Of a stretch of 64,000 nt of DNA, positions 55,155 through 62,775 are shown one piece after another. Each line of letters opens with the position of its first letter. Position 1 is the first letter of the stretch. Both the position numbers and the translations under genes were made by a program. The notes beneath the pieces are model-generated. The model searched no databases, was not told the DNA's origin, and saw only the letters and a list, made by a program, of their open reading frames with translations. The DNA comes from Alphaproteobacteria bacterium (GTDB taxonomy: Bacteria > Pseudomonadota > Alphaproteobacteria > UBA8366), in NCBI GenBank assembly GCA_009377445.1, contig WHUA01000001.1, positions 1,090,725 to 1,154,724 of the forward strand. The letters run 5' to 3'.

Positions 55155-56066
55155 ATGAACCGGCTTTGTGCGATGGCAGCAATTGTTGCGCTGGCCGCTG
55201 CATTCGCCGCGGCGCCCGCGGCGGCGCAGAAATCGGCCGCGAAAGCCAAGAAACCGAACCCTGCCACCGTGGTTGTCGCCACTGTCGAGGGCCAGCCGAT
55301 ATACCAGGCGGAAGTGCTGGCGGCCTACAAGACCTTGCCGCCCAAGATCCAGAAAGCGGGCTTGGACAAGGCTTACGAGCGCGTCCTGGAAATGCTCATA
55401 GAGCGCAAGATGATGACGATCTTCGGCCGGCGCGAGAAGTTTGATGCGGATCCGGAGGTCAAGCGCCGAATGGCGATCGCCGAGGATCAGATCATCCGCG
55501 AGGTCTACCTCGATCGGCTCATCAGGAAGTACCTGACCGAGGAGCGCGTGCGCGCGCATTACGACGAACTGGTGCGCAAGAGCCCGCCGGGCAAGGAAGT
55601 CAGGGCGCGCCACATCCTGGTGGACAGCGAGAGCAAGGCCAAGGAAATGATCCAGCAGGTGAAGAGCGGCAAGGATTTCGCCCAGCTCGCCACCAAGAAC
55701 TCGATCGGCCCGTCGGCGCAGCGCGGCGGCGATCTGGGCTATTTCACGGCGCCCGAGATGGTGAAGCAGTTCTCCGACGTCGCCTTCAGCCTCAAGAAGG
55801 GCGAGGTTTCGGACAAGCCGGTGAAGACGCAATTCGGCTGGCACGTCATAAAGGTGGAAGACATCCGGACGCGCAAGATTCCGCCCTATGAGAAGGTCAA
55901 GCCGCAGGTCGAGCGCGAGGTGTGGGAAAAGCTAGGCGAAGATTTCCTTCGTCAGTATCGTGTGCAGACCAAAGTTCAGCGATTCTCGCTCGACGGTAAG
56001 ACGGCGTTGCCGGATCTTCCTAAGGCCAAGCCTCCAGCGCCCGCCGCCGGCGCCAAGCCCAAATAG
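55155..56066 (+). CDS. Periplasmic parvulin-type peptidyl-prolyl isomerase (PpiC/SurA-like)
   Basis: 303 residues. Signal peptide (1-25; cleavage near AAPAAAQ). SurA-like N-domain (about 35-140) and a parvulin domain (about 145-245; VRARHILVDSE, GPSAQRGGDLGYF, TQFGWHVIKVED). Helps outer-membrane proteins fold in the periplasm. Divergent from secA with 257 bp between; that gap shows no further gene. 7 nt precede the argJ start. Confidence 0.9.
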   Translation: MNRLCAMAAIVALAAAFAAAPAAAQKSAAKAKKPNPATVVVATVEGQPIYQAEVLAAYKTLPPKIQKAGLDKAYERVLEMLIERKMMTIFGRREKFDADPEVKRRMAIAEDQIIREVYLDRLIRKYLTEERVRAHYDELVRKSPPGKEVRARHILVDSESKAKEMIQQVKSGKDFAQLATKNSIGPSAQRGGDLGYFTAPEMVKQFSDVAFSLKKGEVSDKPVKTQFGWHVIKVEDIRTRKIPPYEKVKPQVEREVWEKLGEDFLRQYRVQTKVQRFSLDGKTALPDLPKAKPPAPAAGAKPK

Positions 56067-56073
56067 GTCAGCC

Positions 56074-57303
56074 ATGTTTGCAAAATCACCTCTTGCTCCG
56101 GAAACCTTTCCGGAAATACCGGCGATCGCCGGCGTGCGGGTCGCCGGCATGGCTGTCGGCCTGAAGGAAAGCGGGCGGCGCGACCTGTTCGTCGCCGAAC
56201 TGGCGAAAGGAAGCACGATCGCCGGGCTGCTGACCAGGTCGGCATGTCCCTCGGCGCCGGTCGACTGGTGCCGCCGCGGCCTTTCGGGCGGCCGGGCGCG
56301 CGCCATCGTCGTCAACTCGGGCAATGCGAACGCGTTCACAGGCAAGGCCGGCGACCGCACCGTGACGCACACCGTGAGCGAAGCGGCGCGCCTTTTCAAA
56401 TGTCCGAAGAAGGAGGTGTTCGTCGCCTCGACCGGCGTCATCGGCGTGCCGGTGGGCCAGGATTACATCAGCCGCCAGCTCCCGCGCCTGCACCAGGCCC
56501 TGTCGCCGAACGGCTGGGCGGAGGCGAGCCAGGCGATCATGACGACCGACACCTTTCCCAAGGTGGCCGTGCGCCGCGCGCGAATCGGCGATACCGAGGT
56601 GACGCTCGCCGGTATCGCGAAGGGCTCCGGCATGATCGCGCCGGACATGGCGACCATGCTCAGCTTCGTCTTCACCGATGCGGCGATACCGGCAAAGGTG
56701 CTTCAGGCCTTGCTGCGCCGGGCGGGCGACCGTTCCTTCAACTGCATCACGGTCGACAGCGATACCTCGACCAGCGATACGCTGCTGCTGGCCGCGACCG
56801 GCCAGGCGAAGCATCCGGCGGTCAAATCGGCATCGGGCAAGCTGATTGCCGGCTTCAAGGAGGCGCTCGAATCGCTGCTCGTTGATCTCGCCACGCAGGT
56901 GGTGAAGGACGGCGAGGGCGCGCAGAAATTCGTCACCATCGACGTCAAGGGCGCGGCCACTGACGCGGCGGCGCGCCGCATCGGCCTTGCGATCGGCAAT
57001 TCCCCCCTCGTCAAGACGGCGATCGCCGGCGGAGACGCGAACTGGGGCCGGATCGTCATGGCGGTCGGCAAGGCGGGCGAAAAAGCCGACCGGGACCGGC
57101 TCTCGATCTCGTTCGGCGGGATCGCCATCACGCGCCGCGGCAAGCGCGTGCCCGATTACGACGAGTCGAAGGTGGAGCAGCATCTGCGCGGCAAGTCGAT
57201 CGACGTCGCCGTCGACGTCGGAGTCGGCAAGGGCGCCGCTCGGGTCTGGACCTGCGACCTGACGCACGGCTACATCGAGATCAACGCCGACTACCGGACC
57301 TGA
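56074..57303 (+). CDS. argJ: Bifunctional ornithine acetyltransferase/N-acetylglutamate synthase
   Basis: 409 residues from ATG 56074. Arginine synthesis with acetyl recycling. Self-cleaves before Thr194 in GSGMIAPDMATML; VNSGNANAFTG, ASTGVIGVP and DSDTSTSDTLL are family blocks; GGDANWGRIVMA and HGYIEINADYRT end it. Follows the parvulin gene by 7 nt, an alphaproteobacterial pairing. Confidence 0.96.
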   Translation: MFAKSPLAPETFPEIPAIAGVRVAGMAVGLKESGRRDLFVAELAKGSTIAGLLTRSACPSAPVDWCRRGLSGGRARAIVVNSGNANAFTGKAGDRTVTHTVSEAARLFKCPKKEVFVASTGVIGVPVGQDYISRQLPRLHQALSPNGWAEASQAIMTTDTFPKVAVRRARIGDTEVTLAGIAKGSGMIAPDMATMLSFVFTDAAIPAKVLQALLRRAGDRSFNCITVDSDTSTSDTLLLAATGQAKHPAVKSASGKLIAGFKEALESLLVDLATQVVKDGEGAQKFVTIDVKGAATDAAARRIGLAIGNSPLVKTAIAGGDANWGRIVMAVGKAGEKADRDRLSISFGGIAITRRGKRVPDYDESKVEQHLRGKSIDVAVDVGVGKGAARVWTCDLTHGYIEINADYRT

Positions 57304-57310
57304 CCGGACC

Positions 57311-57760
57311 ATGAGCGAAAGGCGCGACGGCTGCTGGCAGGAAGGAACGCCCGGTGACCCGCTGCCGATGGTGCTCGTCGTCGCGGGCGCGCTGGTGGAT
57401 GCCGACGGGCGGGTGCTCATCGCGCGCCGGCCGGAAGGCAAGCGCATGGCTGGGCTGTGGGAGTTTCCCGGCGGTAAGGTCGCGCCCGGCGAGACGCCGG
57501 AGGAGGCCTTGGTTCGCGAGCTGCAGGAAGAGCTCGGCGTCGACACCCGCGAGAGCTGCCTCGCCCCGATCGCTTTCGCGAGCCATCGCTACGACGATTT
57601 TCATCTGCTGATGCCGCTCTACGTCTGCCGCGTCTGGAAGGGCGCGCCGTCGCCGCGCGAAGGGCAGGAGCTGGCCTGGGTGCGTCCGCCGCGGCTGTCC
57701 GACTACCCCATGCCGCCCGCGGATGCGCCGCTGATAGCGCTGCTTCGCGATCTGATCTGA
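57311..57760 (+). CDS. mutT: 8-oxo-dGTP diphosphatase MutT (Nudix)
   Basis: 149 residues. Full Nudix box at 55-76 (G55, E61, R69-E70, E73-E74, G76), preceded by LIARRPEGKRMAGLWEFPGG, as in MutT. Removes oxidised dGTP from the pool. 7 nt after argJ, the usual order in these bacteria. Confidence 0.9.
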   Translation: MSERRDGCWQEGTPGDPLPMVLVVAGALVDADGRVLIARRPEGKRMAGLWEFPGGKVAPGETPEEALVRELQEELGVDTRESCLAPIAFASHRYDDFHLLMPLYVCRVWKGAPSPREGQELAWVRPPRLSDYPMPPADAPLIALLRDLI

Positions 57761-57782
57761 AGCGCGGGCGGGGCGCGCCGCG

Positions 57783-58634
57783 CTACACGTAATACGGCGT
57801 GCCGGGGCTCGGCTTGCGCCGCAGCTCGCGGTAGGAAATCGACAAAGCCGACACGCTCGCCGCGATCACGATGTAATAGACGAAATTGAACGCCAGGCTG
57901 GCGACGAAGCGGAACGTCAGGGTTCCCGCCAACCCGGTCGCTTGCGCGAACAGGCCGACCGCCGAGCTCACCAGCACGGCGGCGAGCATGGCGGGTGCGA
58001 TCGACAGGATCAGGATCGCGACCATGCGCCAACTGTTGCGGCGGCCCATCACCCATGCCTCCATGAGGGTCAGCTTGTGATCGAGCGCGGCCGCCGGCAG
58101 CCAGATCGCGAGCCGGACCTGAAGCAGCAGCACGACGACGGCGATTACCGTCTTGCCGAGTTGCAGGAAGAGGATGCCCGTGGACGGCCCGCCGACGCCG
58201 CTCTGTGCAAGCCCCGCCGCCGTGCCCCCGCCGACGATCATCGTGATCACCGCCGGCGGCAGGGCAAGCGCCAGGGTAATCAGGGCGATCACGAAAAACC
58301 GCCCCAGGAAGAGCGTCTTCCGCCGGTCCCAGCGCAAGGCGCTGAGGATCGTCGTCTGTTCCTCCGATCGCAGGCAGCGGCGATGCCAGGCGACCGCGAA
58401 CATGACGTAGAAGATCGTGGGAAGGGCCACGGCGAGAAACAGGCCGAGGACGTGCAGGCCGCTGAGGCTTGCGCCTTCCGCCTCGGGCGTGCCGCTCGCA
58501 AGCAGCGCGGACAAGCCGATGCCGAAGATCGAAAGGGCCAGAACCGGCGCGGCCATCATGCGCAGCAGATCGAGCCTGTTCTCCCAGAGGAACCGGAAGA
58601 CCTCGAAGACGATGTCTCTGATTGAAAGTTGCAT
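57783..58634 (-). CDS. Polytopic membrane protein, unknown function
   Basis: 283 residues with about six hydrophobic helices (e.g. VLALSIFGIGLSALLA; LGLFLAVALPTIFYVMFAVA; VIALITLALALPPAVITMIV; FNFVYYIVIAASVSALS). An amphipathic start (LSIRDIVFEVFRFLWENRLD) resembles glycerophosphodiester-phosphodiesterase-like membrane domains. No catalytic motif. It begins 8 nt after the methyltransferase stop upstream on the same strand. Confidence 0.65.
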   Translation of the reverse strand: MQLSIRDIVFEVFRFLWENRLDLLRMMAAPVLALSIFGIGLSALLASGTPEAEGASLSGLHVLGLFLAVALPTIFYVMFAVAWHRRCLRSEEQTTILSALRWDRRKTLFLGRFFVIALITLALALPPAVITMIVGGGTAAGLAQSGVGGPSTGILFLQLGKTVIAVVVLLLQVRLAIWLPAAALDHKLTLMEAWVMGRRNSWRMVAILILSIAPAMLAAVLVSSAVGLFAQATGLAGTLTFRFVASLAFNFVYYIVIAASVSALSISYRELRRKPSPGTPYYV

Positions 58635-58642
58635 CGCGGCGC

Positions 58643-59572
58643 TTACGGCTCCCTGTCGTTCCCTGGCTTCGGCGTTGCGGGCTCGCCTGCGGAAATCTCT
58701 TCGCTTTGCAGAGCCTTGGCAAGCCGTGATTGGGCGCTGCCCGGCGTCAGCGGGCGCTGCTGGGACTCGTGCGGCGCCCAGCCGTGCAGAAACACGACGC
58801 CGAAGGTCGCCGGAATCCGCCCATCTGCGCCGGCGTAGCGCTGGTGATAGAGCTCCGCCGCCCGCGCCAGCAGGCCCCGTCCCGTGAAATGGCGCTGCTG
58901 CCCGGTCAGCACGTTGCTCTCACCCATGCCGCGCAGGTCATCGAACAGCTTCATGGCATTGTCGTAGGTCACGACGATCCGGTCGCGATCGACCACGGGA
59001 AGCGAAAAGCCTGCCCGCTGCAGCAAGCCGCCGACGTCGCGCAGCTCGGCGAACGGCGAGACGCGGGGGCTGACGCCGCCGCTGGCCTCGATTTCCGCCT
59101 GCATCAGGCAATCGCGCAGCTCCCCCAACGTCCCTTCGCCCAGCATCGCCGCGAGCAGGAGGCCGTCGGGCCGGAGCGCCCGGCGCAGCTGCAACAGCGC
59201 GCCCGGCAGGTCGTTTACCCAATGCAGGCTGAGATTGCTCACGATCAGGTCGAAGGTGTCCGCGCCGAACGGGAGGAATTCCTCGTCGGCGACCACCGCG
59301 CAAGGGCCGGCGCGCCGGGCCATCTCGTAGGAAAGATCGCTTCGGATCATCGTGTCCGCCTGGCGCAATCGCGCCGACGCACGGCCCGTCCCGCCCGTAT
59401 GGCAGCCGAGATCGAGCACGCTGCCGAAGCTCCGGCTGATGTCGTCAAGACGCTCGGCGATGCGTTCCCCTACCTCGCGCAGCAGGAAATCATGGGCGGG
59501 GAAACCGCCTGCGGCCCGATCGCGGTGCTGGCGCAGGCGCCTGCGGTCGAAAACGCGGATAGGGTCGCTCAT
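58643..59572 (-). CDS. NDUFAF5-like SAM-dependent methyltransferase-fold protein
   Basis: 309 residues. Starts IRVFDRRRLRQHRDRAA, then FPAHDFLLREVGERIAERL, the hallmark of the mitochondrial complex I assembly factor NDUFAF5 and its alphaproteobacterial relatives. SAM motif I VLDLGCHTGG (about 51-60) and VSNLSLHWVNDLPGAL. The relatives modify complex I subunit NDUFS7 (arginine hydroxylation in human). Divergent from comF (103 bp). Confidence 0.85.
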   Translation of the reverse strand: MSDPIRVFDRRRLRQHRDRAAGGFPAHDFLLREVGERIAERLDDISRSFGSVLDLGCHTGGTGRASARLRQADTMIRSDLSYEMARRAGPCAVVADEEFLPFGADTFDLIVSNLSLHWVNDLPGALLQLRRALRPDGLLLAAMLGEGTLGELRDCLMQAEIEASGGVSPRVSPFAELRDVGGLLQRAGFSLPVVDRDRIVVTYDNAMKLFDDLRGMGESNVLTGQQRHFTGRGLLARAAELYHQRYAGADGRIPATFGVVFLHGWAPHESQQRPLTPGSAQSRLAKALQSEEISAGEPATPKPGNDREP

Positions 59573-59675
59573 ACCGGCACACTATGGGCGCCGCGCGGCG
59601 TGCGCAAACGGAATGGTTGTCGGCCGTCCCGGCGCCTCATACAGTCGCGCGGGGATGCGAAGGGGGTACGGAACG

Positions 59676-60419
59676 ATGTCGCTGGCACAGATCGGCGTGA
59701 CCGCGCTGCGCGCTGCGCTCGATGCCGTGCTGCCGCCGCGCTGCCTGTCGTGCGGCGTCGTCGTCGAGGACGCGGGCACCTTGTGCGGCGCGTGCTGGAA
59801 GGGCCTTACCCTCCTCGCGCCGCCCTGTTGCGCCTGCTGTGGATTTCCCTTTCCCTACGCCGCGCCGGAAGGGACGCTGTGCGTCGCCTGTTCGCGGGCC
59901 CGCCCCGCGTTCGACCGCGCGCGGGCCGTTTTCCGCTACGACGATGCGAGCCGTCCGCTCGTCCTCGGCTTCAAGCACGCCGACGAGACGCATGCGGCGC
60001 CCTATTACGGGCGCTGGCTGGCGCGTGCGGGCGCGGCGCTGATCGCCGACGCCGACCTGATCGCGCCGGTGCCGCTGCACCGCTGGCGCCTGCTCGCGCG
60101 GCGCTACAATCAGTCGGCCCTGCTCGCGACGGCAGTGGCCGGGCCGGTCGAGGCGCGGCTGGCGGTGGACCTTCTCGTGCGCCGCCGCTACACGCCGACG
60201 CAGGGGCGGTTGTCGCGATTGGGGCGGCGGCGCAACGTTCGGGGCGCATTCGCGCTGCACCCGCGCTGGCGGGACGAGCTGCCGGGAAAGCGGGTCCTGC
60301 TGATCGACGACGTGCTGACCACCGGGGCCACGGTGGAGGAATGCGCGCGGGTGCTGCGCCGGCACCGGGCGGCCGGGGTCGATGTCCTGACCCTCGCCCG
60401 GGTCGTGCGGGCGCAATAG
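59676..60419 (+). CDS. comF: ComF-family phosphoribosyltransferase-like protein
   Basis: 247 residues from ATG 59676 (AAGGGGG upstream). An N-terminal zinc ribbon with cysteine pairs (PPRCLSCG; LCGACW; PPCCACCG; LCVAC) and a phosphoribosyltransferase fold ending in VLLIDDVLTTGATVEE. RRYNQSALLA and RRYTPTQGRLS are ComF blocks. Associated with DNA uptake or recombination in other bacteria; role here uncertain. Confidence 0.9.
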   Translation: MSLAQIGVTALRAALDAVLPPRCLSCGVVVEDAGTLCGACWKGLTLLAPPCCACCGFPFPYAAPEGTLCVACSRARPAFDRARAVFRYDDASRPLVLGFKHADETHAAPYYGRWLARAGAALIADADLIAPVPLHRWRLLARRYNQSALLATAVAGPVEARLAVDLLVRRRYTPTQGRLSRLGRRRNVRGAFALHPRWRDELPGKRVLLIDDVLTTGATVEECARVLRRHRAAGVDVLTLARVVRAQ

Positions 60420-60504
60420 GCGGGAAACTTCCGCAGGGGCTTTGCCAAACGGCCGATCCGCCATATGTAGATGCGTCGTTGTCGGCTTTCCTGGGAACCC
60501 TCTG

Positions 60505-60774
60505 ATGGCCAAGGTCGAGATCTATACCAGCCCCTTTTGTGGATATTGCTTTCGCGCCAAGCGCTTGCTGGACTCGAAAGGGGTGTCTTTCGAGGAATAT
60601 GATGTCATGATGGATGCGGCGAAGAGGGAAGAGATGGTCGAGCGGGCGGGCGGCCGGTCGACGGTGCCGCAGATATTCATCGATGGCCGCCACATCGGGG
60701 GGTGCGACGAATTGCATGCCCTCGACAAGTCCGGAAAGCTCGACCCGCTATTGGAGACACGGCATGGCGGATAA
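60505..60774 (+). CDS. grxC: Glutaredoxin 3 (dithiol)
   Basis: 89 residues from ATG 60505. VEIYTSPFCGYC with active-site CGYC (12-15), TVPQIFIDGRHIGG for glutathione binding, and GGCDELHALDKSGKL. Reduces disulfides using glutathione. Its last 11 bp overlap the NIT1-like amidase gene. Confidence 0.95.
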   Translation: MAKVEIYTSPFCGYCFRAKRLLDSKGVSFEEYDVMMDAAKREEMVERAGGRSTVPQIFIDGRHIGGCDELHALDKSGKLDPLLETRHGG

Positions 60775-61630
60775 GCTGAGCGTGGCCTGCGTCCAACTGA
60801 CGTCCACGACCAAGATCGAGGAAAACGTCGCGATTTCCAGCGCCCTCGTGCGCGAGGCGCACGCCAAGGGCGCACAGCTCATCACGCTGCCCGAGGTGGT
60901 GAACCTGTGCCAGCGCCGCAGCGAGCTGGCCGTCGCGACGGCGCGCTTCGTGGAGCAGGAGCCGGCATTGGCGGCCTATCGGGCGCTGGCGGACGAGCTG
61001 AAGGTGTGGCTGCTGGTCGGCTCCCTCGCCATCAAGCTGCCGGGCGACGCGCGGCTCGCCAACCGCTCCTTCCTGATCGATTCGGCGGGCGCGATCGTCG
61101 CGACCTACGACAAGATCCACATGTTCGACGTGAACCTCGCAAACGGCGAGACCTTCCGCGAATCCCGGACCTATCGGCCGGGCGACCGCGCGGTCGTCGC
61201 GCCGACGCCCTGGGGCGCGCTCGGCATGACGGTCTGCTACGACGTGCGCTTTCCCTACCTCTACCGCAGCGTGGCCCATGCCGGGGCGCGGATGATCGCC
61301 GTTCCGTCCGCCTTCACGCGGCGCACAGGCGAGGCGCACTGGCACATCCTGATGCGTTCGCGTGCCATCGAGACCGGCTGCTTCGTCATCGCGCCGGCAC
61401 AGTGCGGCGATCACGAGGACGGTCGTAAATCCTATGGCCACTCGCTTGTCGTCGGCCCCTGGGGCGACGTGATCGCGGATGGCGGCGAGCAGCCGGGCGT
61501 CATCGTCGCGGAGATCGACTTCGCCGAAGTCGACAAGGCGCGCTCGATGATCCCGTCGCTGACCCACGACCGCAGCTATCCGGCGCCGGTGTTGGCCGGC
61601 GACCGGCTCGCTTCGACCGACGCGGCGTGA
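60764..61630 (+). CDS. Nitrilase-superfamily amidase, NIT1-like (deaminated glutathione amidase type)
   Basis: 288 residues from ATG 60764. The Glu-Lys-Cys triad is Glu44 (LITLPEVVN), Lys117 (ATYDKIHMFDV) and Cys158 (TVCYDVRFPYL). AHWHILMRSRAIET and SYGHSLVVGPWGDV closely resemble mammalian NIT1, which repairs deaminated glutathione. Overlap with grxC supports a glutathione-linked role (inference). Confidence 0.88.
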   Translation: MADKLSVACVQLTSTTKIEENVAISSALVREAHAKGAQLITLPEVVNLCQRRSELAVATARFVEQEPALAAYRALADELKVWLLVGSLAIKLPGDARLANRSFLIDSAGAIVATYDKIHMFDVNLANGETFRESRTYRPGDRAVVAPTPWGALGMTVCYDVRFPYLYRSVAHAGARMIAVPSAFTRRTGEAHWHILMRSRAIETGCFVIAPAQCGDHEDGRKSYGHSLVVGPWGDVIADGGEQPGVIVAEIDFAEVDKARSMIPSLTHDRSYPAPVLAGDRLASTDAA

Positions 61631-61631
61631 G

Positions 61632-62183
61632 TCAGGCAGGCGGAAGCGGACACAGCGCGGCGATGCGCTGGATCACGGCCGGCTTGGGCAGGGCGACGGC
61701 GCGTTGCTCGTAAGCCATCACCTCGAGCCGGCCCCGCACAGCCTCGAACAGCTCGCCCGGCTCGAGCAGGAAATCCGGGTTGCGGGGGCGGCCATAGGCC
61801 TCGTTCCCTCGGGCAAAGGTTTCATAGAGCAGGAGGCCGCCTGGGCCGGCCAGGTCGATGATCCCGGTCAGGATCGGGCGCCACAGGTATCTCGTCGCGA
61901 CCACGCCGGCAAAGCGCCGGCCGCTCAGCGGCCACGCGGCGCTTCCTTCCAGATCCGCCTCGACGATCTCGACGCCCGGCGCCCCTTGCAAGTCCGCGAC
62001 ACCCGACACGTCGATATCCACGAAGGTCACGGGGTGACCGCGCTCCCGGAACAGGCGGCCGTGCCGTCCGCCGCCGCAGGCGATGTCGACGACCGTGCCG
62101 CCCGCGGGAACCCGGTCGGCGAAACGCAGGACCCAGGGAGAAGGCGCTCCGGCTGGCCGATGGCCGGAATCGTCGGCGCTCAT
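61632..62183 (-). CDS. Class I SAM-dependent methyltransferase
   Basis: 183 residues. Motif I VVDIACGGGRHGRLF (32-46) and VTFVDIDVSGVADL; LLLYETFARGNEAYGRP and FLLEPGELFE are TehB-like. Acts in the cytoplasm; target unknown. Convergent with the amidase gene (1 nt between the two stop codons). Confidence 0.82.
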   Translation of the reverse strand: MSADDSGHRPAGAPSPWVLRFADRVPAGGTVVDIACGGGRHGRLFRERGHPVTFVDIDVSGVADLQGAPGVEIVEADLEGSAAWPLSGRRFAGVVATRYLWRPILTGIIDLAGPGGLLLYETFARGNEAYGRPRNPDFLLEPGELFEAVRGRLEVMAYEQRAVALPKPAVIQRIAALCPLPPA

Positions 62184-62273
62184 GCGCTTCCCGCCCTTGC
62201 GCAGCCGCCGCCGCTGCTTACCTTATAGGGGCAGCAAGATTGCCATTTCGATCGGGTTGTGGATATTACGACC

Positions 62274-62696
62274 ATGATTTCGTTCAATCTCAGATGCGCA
62301 AAGGATCATGTCTTCGAGGCCTGGTTCAAGGACGGCAAGTCCTATGACCGCCAGGCCAAGCAGGGCAGGGTCTCCTGTCCTGCCTGCGGTGACAACAAGA
62401 TCGAGAAGGCGCCCATGGCGCCCAACATCGCTGCCGGCGTGTCGCGCAAGGAGCGCGGCGGCCAGGCGGGCCGCGCCGCCGAATTCCGCGAGACGCTGAA
62501 CAAGCTTCGGGCCGAGGTCGAAAAGAATTGCGACTACGTCGGCCCGAACTTCGCCGAAGAAGCGCGCAAGATCCACTACAAGGAATCCGAGCAGCGCGGC
62601 ATCTATGGCGAGGCGACCGATCAGGAAGCCAAGTCGCTGGAGGACGAAGGCGTCGAGTTCAACCGGATTCCCTGGCCGTCCCGCACCAATGGCTGA
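62274..62696 (+). CDS. DUF1178 family protein
   Basis: 140 residues from ATG 62274 (a GTG at 62259 adds five residues). ISFNLRCAKDHVFEAWFKDG, then SYDRQ and the zinc-like VSCPACGD; FAEEARKIHYKESEQRGIYG and DEGVEFNRIPWP are DUF1178 blocks. Frequently encoded beside the NIT1-like amidase in alphaproteobacteria. Unknown function. Confidence 0.88.
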   Translation: MISFNLRCAKDHVFEAWFKDGKSYDRQAKQGRVSCPACGDNKIEKAPMAPNIAAGVSRKERGGQAGRAAEFRETLNKLRAEVEKNCDYVGPNFAEEARKIHYKESEQRGIYGEATDQEAKSLEDEGVEFNRIPWPSRTNG

Positions 62697-62775
62697 CGCC
62701 CCATCCGGGCTACGCGCCGATGAGCGCCGGTGATACGATGGCGGTCGCCGTCTTTCGGAGATAGGGACCAACAAC

